Assembly (NCBI GenBank): GCA_002360325.1
Contig: DEQG01000014.1
Span: forward strand, 3,611-9,489
Length of the DNA stretch: 5,879 nt
Origin: Salinicoccus sp. UBA3372
GTDB lineage: Bacteria; Bacillota; Bacilli; Staphylococcales; Salinicoccaceae
Direction: 5' to 3'
Shown one piece after another: positions 1 to 5,349 of this stretch; positions within the stretch are counted from its first letter, which is position 1; each line of letters begins with the position of its first letter. The notes beneath the pieces were generated by a model. It was not told the origin of the DNA and ran no database searches. It saw nothing but the letters and a program-made list of their open reading frames with translations. Both the position numbers and the translations under genes were made by a program.

Positions 1-110
1 AGATGCGCAATCCGGATTGTTTTCTGTCCGGTCTGCTCATCTATATTGGGTCTGCCGCAGGCAGACATTACCAATACGGCGATCAGCACCAGAAAACTTA
101 AATTTCTCAT
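1..110 (-). CDS. TRAP transporter solute-binding lipoprotein (DctP family), second copy, N-terminal fragment cut by the window edge
   Basis: Only the first 36 codons are inside the window; the rest lies to the left. The fragment reads as a lipoprotein signal peptide: MRN, a hydrophobic stretch, then lipobox M-S-A-C with Cys18 as the expected lipidation site. It continues into CGRPNIDEQTGQK and the start of the first beta strand (TIRIAH). It aligns without gaps to the upstream DctP gene: about 88 of 110 bases match by eye, and residues 16-35 are identical. It is therefore a tandem paralogue, and a DctP-type extracytoplasmic receptor is the natural expectation. The ATG at 110 has a good Shine-Dalgarno GAAAGGG at 118-124 with 7 nt spacing, and lies 36 nt after the preceding stop codon, so it belongs to the same operon. 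Whether the full gene is intact or a remnant cannot be judged here. Confidence 0.85.
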   Translation of the reverse strand, partial: MRNLSFLVLIAVLVMSACGRPNIDEQTGQKTIRIAH

Positions 111-146
111 ATAAAAACCCTTTCATCTGTGACATCAGTCATCGAG

Positions 147-1157
147 TCATTCAGCTGCTTCGATGGCTGCTTCCAATTCTTCAAACAATTCCGGTCCGAG
201 CATCTCTTCGTACTTATCGAAGACCGGCTGCGCTTTCTCTCTGAATGCCTGCTTCTCTTCATCGGTCAGATCATTGACCTGAAGACCGGCATCGAGCATT
301 TCATGCATATATTCTTCATTCTGTTCCTGTTCCAATTGCCTCTGTTCACCTTTGAACATCTCTGATGCATCCATAACTATTTTCTGGTGTTCATCACTGA
401 GTGATTCATAGAAATCATTATTCATCAGCAGGGCTGTCGGCATATACACGTGTGAAGTGAGTGACATATAGTTCTGCACTTCATACAGATTGCTCGTATA
501 CAACAGAGCAATGGGTGATTCCATTGCATCGTAAGTGCCCTGCTGAAGGGTAGAGTACATTTCACCGAAAGCGAATGGTGAAGCATTGGCGCCAAAGGCA
601 TTGAAAACATCCGTATGTACCGGACTTTCCAGTGTCCTCATCTTCTGTCCTTCTATATCCTCCGGAGTATAGACCGGCTGTATGTTATTGGTAATGTGAC
701 GGAAACCGTTCTCACCGTATGCAAGCCCTTTGATGTTGACATCCTCGAGCCCGTCGAGCAGACCCTGCCCGAACGGACCGTCGAGAACGGAATAGGCTTC
801 TTCTTCATCCTCAAACAGGTAGGGCAGGTCGAGAATCATGAAGTCCTGATGAAACCCCGAGACGCTGGCAAGCGCAGGAAGTGTCATCTCGACATTACCC
901 AGCTGCACTGCCTCGATCGCTTCTCTGTCAGAAGGGAATAAAGAACCTGAAGGATAAAGTTCGACCTGCAGATCTCCCCCGGATTCCTCTTCCACCTGGG
1001 CTTTAAAATCTTCCAACACGAGATGTGATGACTGGGTCGGATTCACCAGGTATGCAATCCGGATCGTCTTCTGCCCGGTCTGTTCATCTATGTTCGGTCT
1101 GCCGCAGGCGGATAATAACAATACGGTGATCAATATCAGGTAAGTAAAATTTTTCAT
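147..1157 (-). CDS. TRAP transporter solute-binding lipoprotein, DctP family
   Basis: A 336-residue DctP-type receptor, which in TRAP transporters delivers an organic acid (often a carboxylate) to the DctQM membrane subunits. Residues 1-17 form a lipoprotein signal peptide with lipobox L-S-A-C and Cys18 as the lipid anchor, as expected for a Gram-positive receptor tethered outside the membrane. Family landmarks follow in order: the first beta strand (KTIRIAYL, 30-37), GFRHITNN (151-158), DIEGQKMR (167-174), FGANASPFAFGEMYSTLQQG (188-207) and DAMESP (210-215, in place of the usual DGQENP). Arg174 sits where the family's ligand-carboxylate-binding arginine is found; Arg153 may be a second contact. 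Residues 266-290 are rich in Glu, Gln and Lys and probably form a long helix. The ATG at 1157 has Shine-Dalgarno AAAGAGGTGG 7 nt upstream. It lies 26 nt after the hydrolase gene and 36 nt before a near-copy of itself. The family is clear; the ligand is unknown. Confidence 0.93.
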   Translation of the reverse strand: MKNFTYLILITVLLLSACGRPNIDEQTGQKTIRIAYLVNPTQSSHLVLEDFKAQVEEESGGDLQVELYPSGSLFPSDREAIEAVQLGNVEMTLPALASVSGFHQDFMILDLPYLFEDEEEAYSVLDGPFGQGLLDGLEDVNIKGLAYGENGFRHITNNIQPVYTPEDIEGQKMRTLESPVHTDVFNAFGANASPFAFGEMYSTLQQGTYDAMESPIALLYTSNLYEVQNYMSLTSHVYMPTALLMNNDFYESLSDEHQKIVMDASEMFKGEQRQLEQEQNEEYMHEMLDAGLQVNDLTDEEKQAFREKAQPVFDKYEEMLGPELFEELEAAIEAAE

Positions 1158-1177
1158 AAGTAAACCACCTCTTTAAT

Positions 1178-1201
1178 AAAAGCTTAATCGGTAAAGCTTT
1201 T
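1178..1201 (-). other. AT-rich inverted repeat across the hydrolase stop codon
   Basis: AAAAGCTT (1178-1185) and AAGCTTTT (1194-1201) are perfect 8-base arms around an 8-base loop. The repeat covers the last codons and TAA stop of the M20 hydrolase gene, and ends just before the dctP ribosome binding site. On the transcribed strand the second arm runs TTTTATTAAAG, so a weak terminator or RNA-stabilising hairpin is conceivable. The stem has only two G:C pairs and no uninterrupted T-run, so a real role is uncertain. Confidence 0.3.
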
Positions 1202-2797
1202 GACCAACTTTCTCAAAACATCCGGTGTGTAAATAAATGCACTGTCCTTATGCAGTCTTTCCGTCATTTTGTGTGCGTCTTTGCCGTAAGGCCCGACATT
1301 CAGTACAGGTGCCTTCAAGTTCTGCATCTCCTTAAAAGGAATGGTGTAAGGCTCTCCCCATACCGGCAGATTCTCCCTGAATGACATCCATCCGGCTTCA
1401 CTGCCGGCATAGTTGACGTAGCTTAAATCAGAAATGCCGTTGAAGTAATGGACCTGCTTTGCATCCACATCGTGTTCCGATTTGAAAATCTCCTGAACGA
1501 ACTTTATTTTCTGCTGAAGTTCCGGGTCATCCGATGCATTGACCGCAGGGTAGTAGGATGGTGCCAAAAAGAGCACAGTCGCCGGCACCAGATCTTTTGC
1601 GGTGTCCATCAGACGGTCGACCACTTTAATCGCTTTTTCCCTGATGTTCAATGTACTGTCGTTGAACACACTGTCCGTAATCAGATCGTACTGCTCCCGG
1701 CCGTGCTTGTTGATGACGTGCAGGGCGAGGTCGTGGAAAGTGATGGTGTTAATTTTATTCAGCGGTTCTGTATTCAGCTTTCTGCATAACTCGCTGTAGT
1801 CCGAATAGCACTCATCCATTGCGCTTTCTGCCACATTCCGGTAGATGTCCATCACTTCGCTCGGGCTCCGTTCGAGAGTGAAGACGTTATAGAGCGCATA
1901 TGCATGGTGCGATGTCTGTGTCGAATAATCTTTTTTCAGGTCATTCTGCTGCAGACAGACCGGAGGCGGTGTCCGCTCTCCGAATTTTTCTTCGGAAAAG
2001 TCTGCATTGAATTCCATCTCCTTTGTTAAATACGAAGACATGAAATGACTGGTGATGCCCTGAAGCGGTTCACCGGCATGGGTGCCGGCACCGTAGAACA
2101 GGGCGGAAGGCATGATCTTGCCGATGGAACCTGAGTAAATATAATAGTTGTTATCCTGCGGACTCTGGCTGAATGTCGGCTCACTGTTCAAAATCATTTT
2201 TAAATCCAGACTTTCCGAGTCCTTCAGGCCGGACAGAAATTTGACGGCCGCCCGCATACCGTCGGAATTCACTTCTTCATCGGGTACTGTGACGAGAATG
2301 ATGTTCAGCGGCCACTCTTCTGTGCTCGCAAGCTCGATCAGACTCATATGGAGCGCAAGTCCCATTTTCATATCCATGGCACCGCGTCCGAAAATGTAGT
2401 CATCGGACTCGATGTCCGATTTGATTGTGGCGCTGAAGCTGTCTTTTCGTTCCGCGATTGCCGCTGTCAGCCTTTCAACGTCAAATGCGATTTCTTCGAG
2501 GTCACCGAACTCTTTTGTATGTACGACATCAAAGTGGCTGATCAATACGATGGTATCCTTTGTGTCATCCGATTTATAATGAGCGACGAGAGCGTGCCGG
2601 TCCTCTTCCGAATCGACAAGATATAATCGGTCCTGATGTGTTTCGAAGTAGGATAGGTCCATCAGTTTATCTTTTATGAAGTGTGGAAATCCGACTTCGC
2701 CTGATGTTCCCGACCTGCTGTCGAAACTGACCAGCTGGGTGATGAGTGACTGTAATTGACCGGGAGTCTGCCAGCGTCTGTCTGCAGTATCATTCAT
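1184..2797 (-). CDS. M20 family metallohydrolase, RocB type (amidohydrolase/deacylase)
   Basis: A 537-residue cytoplasmic zinc-hydrolase-type protein of the large RocB branch of family M20; B. subtilis RocB is of similar size. M20 enzymes hydrolyse peptide, N-acyl or carbamoyl bonds. The metal and catalytic positions are all visible: His88 and Asp90 in SHFDVV, Asp142 in GRGAMDMK, the Glu174-Glu175 pair in PDEEVNSDG (general base, then ligand), Glu206 in NSEP, His240 in GTHAGEP and His509 in GPYGKDAHK. RTPPPVCLQQNDLKKDY and ISDLSYV are also RocB-like. I prefer the ATG at 2797 because AGAGGAG stands 7 nt upstream. An in-frame ATG at 2815 would add MKRRIL but lacks a ribosome binding site. The chosen start overlaps the regulator's stop by 8 nt, suggesting translational coupling. 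RocB has been linked to arginine and ornithine use, but no other roc gene is seen, so the substrate here is open. Confidence 0.9.
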   Translation of the reverse strand: MNDTADRRWQTPGQLQSLITQLVSFDSRSGTSGEVGFPHFIKDKLMDLSYFETHQDRLYLVDSEEDRHALVAHYKSDDTKDTIVLISHFDVVHTKEFGDLEEIAFDVERLTAAIAERKDSFSATIKSDIESDDYIFGRGAMDMKMGLALHMSLIELASTEEWPLNIILVTVPDEEVNSDGMRAAVKFLSGLKDSESLDLKMILNSEPTFSQSPQDNNYYIYSGSIGKIMPSALFYGAGTHAGEPLQGITSHFMSSYLTKEMEFNADFSEEKFGERTPPPVCLQQNDLKKDYSTQTSHHAYALYNVFTLERSPSEVMDIYRNVAESAMDECYSDYSELCRKLNTEPLNKINTITFHDLALHVINKHGREQYDLITDSVFNDSTLNIREKAIKVVDRLMDTAKDLVPATVLFLAPSYYPAVNASDDPELQQKIKFVQEIFKSEHDVDAKQVHYFNGISDLSYVNYAGSEAGWMSFRENLPVWGEPYTIPFKEMQNLKAPVLNVGPYGKDAHKMTERLHKDSAFIYTPDVLRKLVKSFTD

Positions 2798-3464
2798 AAG
2801 TATTCTCCTCTTCATCGTAAAATTTCAGGAATCTTTTCTCTATGTTATCCAGATGCCGGAGCAGTGCTTCTTTCGCAAGCGAAAGGTCTCTTACTGTCAG
2901 TGCATCCAATATCTGTTTATGTTCCATGAAAGAGTCTTCCAGGCTGACTTCAATCGTGTTGGATAAAGTCAGAAAAGCTCTGTCCACACCTCTGCTCAGC
3001 CTTTCGACCATTTCGTGAAACAGACGGTTGTCATTGTTTTCTGTAAGCAGCATATGGAACTCGCTGTCGAGCTCCAGATAGAGCTGGTGATGTCCGCTGT
3101 TCACCGCCTGTTCCTGCTGCTCTATATTTTCGTTTAACTTTTTCAAGCTGTTTTCATCCATCTTATGGATGATCCGTTCTAAATTTTCAATCTCCAAAAT
3201 ACGCCGCATCTCCAGATGGTTCAGGGAGTCTTCTTTCGAAAAACCGGAAACGACGGCGGGTTTGCCGCTTCTGCTTCTGATCAGGCCTTCATTTTCAAGT
3301 TTGACGAGCGCGCCCCGGAGCGGTGTACGGCTGATGCCGAGCTGGGCCGAAATCTTTTCTTCGGGCAGCGGGTCGCCGACCTTCAACTTTCCTGTCGCAA
3401 TCTCTTCTTTTAAAATATGGAATGCCTGTTCCGAAAGAGAGACTTTTGTGTGTATTGTTTTCAT
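2790..3464 (-). CDS. GntR family transcriptional regulator, FadR/FCD subfamily
   Basis: A 224-residue two-domain regulator. Residues 8-72 form the GntR winged helix-turn-helix (PEEKISAQLGISRTPLRGAL, then LENEGLI and the wing RSRSGKPAVV). Residues about 80-215 are an all-helical FCD effector domain. Its usual metal-site residues are visible: Asp133 and His137 (LDSEFH), His182 (EHKQILDAL) and His204 (LLRHLDNIEKR). Such domains often bind a small carboxylate, sometimes through the metal, which releases DNA. The ATG at 3464 follows AGAGGGTG (3470-3477) with 5 nt spacing. The gene lies 21 nt after the aminotransferase gene and overlaps the hydrolase start by 8 nt, so it is co-transcribed with its likely targets. 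The palindrome at 4656-4674 in the operon promoter is its probable binding site, implying autoregulation. HTH and domain assignment are firm; effector and target are inferred. Confidence 0.93.
   Translation of the reverse strand: MKTIHTKVSLSEQAFHILKEEIATGKLKVGDPLPEEKISAQLGISRTPLRGALVKLENEGLIRSRSGKPAVVSGFSKEDSLNHLEMRRILEIENLERIIHKMDENSLKKLNENIEQQEQAVNSGHHQLYLELDSEFHMLLTENNDNRLFHEMVERLSRGVDRAFLTLSNTIEVSLEDSFMEHKQILDALTVRDLSLAKEALLRHLDNIEKRFLKFYDEEENTYE
2805..2811 (-). promoter_or_regulatory. Shine-Dalgarno sequence that decides the hydrolase start
   Basis: AGAGGAG stands 7 nt upstream of the ATG at 2797, ideal for a Bacillota ribosome binding site. It lies inside the last codons of the gntR gene. 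The alternative ATG at 2815 is preceded by an AT-rich stretch with no such match, so translation should begin at 2797. Confidence 0.75.
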
Positions 3465-3485
3465 AGTTTCACCCTCTAAAACTTT

Positions 3486-4643
3486 TTATGAAAGACCATC
3501 GACGAATCTTTCGATTCTTTTCAGTCCTTCATTGATATTTTCAATTGAAGTGGCATAGGAGATTCTGATGAAACCTTCACCGAAATCTGTGAAACCGCTG
3601 CCGGGAACGACCGCAACATGTTCTTCCTCGAGCAGCCTGTCCGCAAATTCATAAGAAGTCATATTGAACTTTTCAATGGACGGAAATACATAAAATGCAC
3701 CTTGCGGTATTTTTGTTTCAAGGCCGATCTGTGTCAGCCTTTCAACAATCAGATCACGCCTTTCCCTGTATGTCGCAGCCATTTCAGCAGCTGAGTGGCG
3801 GCTGTTGTCGAGTGCATCGATCGCAGCATACTGGCTCGGCAGTGCTGCACAGATTGTATCGTACAAGTGCACTTTCAGGACGTGCGGCATAAGCTCGGCC
3901 GGCCCAAGCACATAGCCCAGTCTCCATCCCGTCATCGAGTGGGATTTGGACAGACCGTGGACAAGGAACAATTTGTCACGGAGTTCAGGATATTGTGAAA
4001 ACGAAATATGCTTCACATCATAAGTGATCTCACTGTAGATTTCGTCTGAAATAATAAAAATCTCATGGCTCGCGAGTTCTTTGACCAGCGGGGCCATTTC
4101 TTCCTCTGACAATACTTTTCCTGTCGGATTTGACGGAAAGTTGAGGAGGACAGCTTTTGTTTTATCAGTGATCATGCTCCTCAACTTTTCAGGGTCCGGC
4201 ACGAAATCCGTATCTGAAGTATCCATGTAGGTCACACTTGCCCCGAGCAGGTCGACCAGCGGTTCATAGGCGGAATAGCACGGAGCCGGAATTATGACCT
4301 CATCACCTTCATTCAAAATGGTTTCAAAGATTGACCGCAGTCCTTCGCTCGCTCCGATTGTGATGACAATTTCATCTTCGGGATCGTATTTGACATCATA
4401 TATATCTTTGAAGAAATTTGATACACTTTCCCTCAGCTCGAACAGTCCCGCGTTATGTGAATAGCCGGTCTGGTTGTTTTCTATCGCTTTGATGGCTGCT
4501 TTCTTCACCGTATACGGTGTTGGTATATCCGGCTCGCCGATGGTGAAATTGACACCGTCACGGAACACAGAGACTCTGTTCGAGAACTGCCGGGTACCCG
4601 GTATTTCGAGTTTGGTAACTCTCTGATTTATCTTGTCCAACAT
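3486..4643 (-). CDS. patA: PLP-dependent aminotransferase, class I/II fold, PatA-like
   Basis: A 385-residue fold-type I aminotransferase that should move an amino group from an amino acid to a 2-oxo acid. Visible landmarks are FTIGEPD (33-39), GASEGLR (97-103, phosphate-side loop), SNPTG with Asn172, ISDEIYSE with Asp200 and Tyr203, the cofactor lysine Lys233 in GLSKSHSMTGWR (230-241), and Arg360 in GFIRISYA for the substrate carboxylate. The GLSKSHSMTGWR block, the VHLYDTICA block and the size strongly recall B. subtilis PatA (about 390 residues), which acts on N-acetyl-LL-diaminopimelate in lysine synthesis. The neighbours here (GntR-FCD regulator, M20 hydrolase, TRAP receptors) point instead to catabolism, so this may be a PatA paralogue with another substrate. 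The ATG at 4643 follows AAGGGGTG (4651-4658) at 7 nt. It is the first gene of the operon. Enzyme class is firm; the exact reaction is not. Confidence 0.93.
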   Translation of the reverse strand: MLDKINQRVTKLEIPGTRQFSNRVSVFRDGVNFTIGEPDIPTPYTVKKAAIKAIENNQTGYSHNAGLFELRESVSNFFKDIYDVKYDPEDEIVITIGASEGLRSIFETILNEGDEVIIPAPCYSAYEPLVDLLGASVTYMDTSDTDFVPDPEKLRSMITDKTKAVLLNFPSNPTGKVLSEEEMAPLVKELASHEIFIISDEIYSEITYDVKHISFSQYPELRDKLFLVHGLSKSHSMTGWRLGYVLGPAELMPHVLKVHLYDTICAALPSQYAAIDALDNSRHSAAEMAATYRERRDLIVERLTQIGLETKIPQGAFYVFPSIEKFNMTSYEFADRLLEEEHVAVVPGSGFTDFGEGFIRISYATSIENINEGLKRIERFVDGLS

Positions 4644-4655
4644 GTTGAATCACCC

Positions 4656-4674
4656 CTTGTATACTGTATACAAG
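4656..4674. promoter_or_regulatory. Candidate GntR/FCD operator, perfect 9+1+9 palindrome
   Basis: CTTGTATAC-T-GTATACAAG is a perfect inverted repeat. It contains two GTATAC cores (4659-4664 and 4666-4671) offset by 7 bp. FadR-type GntR regulators are known to favour sites of the form t.GTa..tAC.a, which the outer part of each half matches. It covers the predicted transcription start of the aminotransferase-led operon and touches its Shine-Dalgarno sequence, a position suited to repression. The operon encodes an FCD regulator, so autoregulation is the straightforward inference. Binding itself is not proven by sequence. Confidence 0.7.
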
Positions 4675-4675
4675 A

Positions 4676-4704
4676 ATAATAATACACCGGGTGAACATTG
4701 TAAA
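4676..4704 (-). promoter_or_regulatory. Predicted sigma-A-type promoter of the operon
   Basis: On the minus strand, a -35-like TTTACA (4704-4699) and a -10-like TATTAT (4681-4676) are separated by exactly 17 bp. Transcription would begin near 4669, inside the palindrome at 4656-4674, leaving a leader of about 26 nt before the aminotransferase ATG. Both hexamers are one or two bases from consensus. A second TATTAT overlaps but gives a poor 14-bp spacer. Confidence 0.6.
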
Positions 4705-4741
4705 GATTTAGATTGTTTAGACAGTTTGAGGGTAAAGTATG

Positions 4742-4757
4742 AATAATACATATTATT
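4742..4757. repeat. AT-rich inverted repeat upstream of the flavodoxin gene
   Basis: AATAATA (4742-4748) and TATTATT (4751-4757) form a perfect 7+2+7 inverted repeat, 22 nt before the TTG start and just ahead of the ribosome binding site. TATTAT at 4751-4756 could serve as a -10 element with TTGAGG (4726-4731) as a -35, although the 19-bp spacer is long. It could be an operator, or simply AT-rich promoter DNA. Confidence 0.35.
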
Positions 4758-4762
4758 TATGT

Positions 4763-4771
4763 AAAGGGGTG
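4763..4771 (+). promoter_or_regulatory. Shine-Dalgarno sequence supporting the TTG start of the flavodoxin gene
   Basis: AAAGGGGTG lies 8 nt before the TTG at 4780. The nearby GTG triplets at 4769 and 4773 are not usable: the first is out of frame and the second meets a stop within a few codons. No in-frame ATG occurs until residue 25, beyond the FMN loop, so TTG is the best start. Confidence 0.7.
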
Positions 4772-4779
4772 AGTGGAAG

Positions 4780-5307
4780 TTGACTGAAAATCTGGTGTTT
4801 TATCAGTCAAAATACGGTGCGACTGAGCAATACGCAGCATGGCTGGAGGAGATGGTCAGCTGCGATGTAAGGACACATGGCGAAAATCTGCCCCGGTACG
4901 TGAAAGATTACAGGAATATTGTCGTTGCCGGCGGCATATACAAAGGCGAAATCACCGGCCGTGAATTTTTAAAAAAGAATATGGAAAAGTTGAAAGGACA
5001 CAGGGTCGCGGTGCTTGCTGTCGGACTGGAAGAATTTTATAAAGGTCTGACGGAAGCTTTGTGGCTATATCAATTTAAAGAGTTTGAGATGGATGTGGAA
5101 GTATTTTATGCCCGTGGGGAGTACGACTATAAAAACCTGACGTTTTTTGACCGCATGACAATCAGGACCGGGAACGTCATTTTCAGAAGAAGGATTAAGA
5201 AGGGCGGCCGAGAGCGGATAAATATTTTAAGGGACCGTACGACGGCGTATGACTGGAAGGATAAAAGATATCTTGAACCGCTGGTGGAATGGATGGACTC
5301 GGGTTAG
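4780..5307 (+). CDS. Flavodoxin-domain protein (HemG-like flavodoxin fold)
   Basis: A 175-residue soluble protein, divergent from the operon. The N-terminus LVFYQSKYGATEQYAAWL (5-22) has the form of a flavodoxin first strand plus FMN-phosphate loop (S-x-x-G-x-T). IVVAGGIYKGEITG (47-60) matches the second flavin-contacting loop of the family that includes menaquinone-dependent protoporphyrinogen oxidase HemG. VAVLAVGLEE (76-85) is the next core strand. An FMN-dependent electron-transfer or oxidoreductase role is likely; the partner is unknown. The last third is basic (FRRRIKKGGRER, 135-146) and I recognise no further domain. No signal peptide or membrane segment is seen. The start is TTG, supported by AAAGGGGTG upstream. 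The gene is monocistronic, ending 4 bases before the terminator at 5311. A haem-synthesis role should not be assumed, since no hem genes adjoin it. Confidence 0.8.
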   Translation: MTENLVFYQSKYGATEQYAAWLEEMVSCDVRTHGENLPRYVKDYRNIVVAGGIYKGEITGREFLKKNMEKLKGHRVAVLAVGLEEFYKGLTEALWLYQFKEFEMDVEVFYARGEYDYKNLTFFDRMTIRTGNVIFRRRIKKGGRERINILRDRTTAYDWKDKRYLEPLVEWMDSG

Positions 5308-5310
5308 CGC

Positions 5311-5349
5311 AAAACGGTAATGCATCTCACGACGCATTACCGTTTTTTT
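5311..5349 (+). terminator. Strong intrinsic terminator between convergent genes
   Basis: AAAACGGTAATGC (5311-5323) pairs perfectly with GCATTACCGTTTT (5334-5346) around a 10-nt loop. The plus-strand transcript then continues in an uninterrupted T-run to 5349, the textbook form for ending the flavodoxin transcript. Read from the minus strand the same stem is followed by only four Ts and then GCGC, so it may stop the aldo/keto reductase transcript less efficiently. Confidence 0.9.

Larger units (their letters stand above)
1..4675 (-). other. Predicted transcription unit: aminotransferase, gntR, M20 hydrolase, dctP, dctP2
   Basis: Five minus-strand genes follow one another with gaps of 21, 26 and 36 nt and one 8-nt overlap. 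No strong terminator lies between them, and the only good promoter I see is upstream of the first gene. The unit continues past the left edge, where the rest of the second receptor, and probably the TRAP membrane subunits DctQ and DctM, would be expected. The hairpin at 1178-1201 could set different levels for the enzyme and transport parts. Confidence 0.7.

Noticed and set aside
17..365. Plus-strand open frames near the left edge
   Set aside because: They cross the dctP2 signal peptide, the 36-nt gap and the dctP 3' end on the opposite strand; the apparent hydrophobic residues are by-products of the antisense reading.
496..506. CGTATACAACA inside dctP, resembling half of the operator
   Set aside because: Only one half matches, the other side shows no symmetry, and it lies deep in coding sequence far from any promoter.
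615..941. Plus-strand open frame of 108 codons opposite dctP
   Set aside because: It lies wholly inside the strongly supported DctP gene, has no convincing ribosome binding site, and its translation shows no recognisable domain.
1448..1789. Plus-strand open frame of 113 codons opposite the M20 hydrolase gene (and others at 2148-2399 and 2348-2626)
   Set aside because: These are antisense shadows of a clear enzyme gene whose catalytic motifs fix the coding strand; their translations look random.
3169..3558. Plus-strand open frame of 129 codons across the gntR/aminotransferase junction
   Set aside because: It overlaps the ends of two well-supported genes on the other strand, and no family is recognisable in its translation.
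4711..4735. Possible sigma-B promoter (GATTGT, 13 bp, GGGTAA) for the flavodoxin gene
   Set aside because: The -10-like GGGTAA is acceptable, but the -35 matches the GTTTAA-type consensus poorly, and the better GTTTAG at 4715 is only 9 bp away, so I do not call it.
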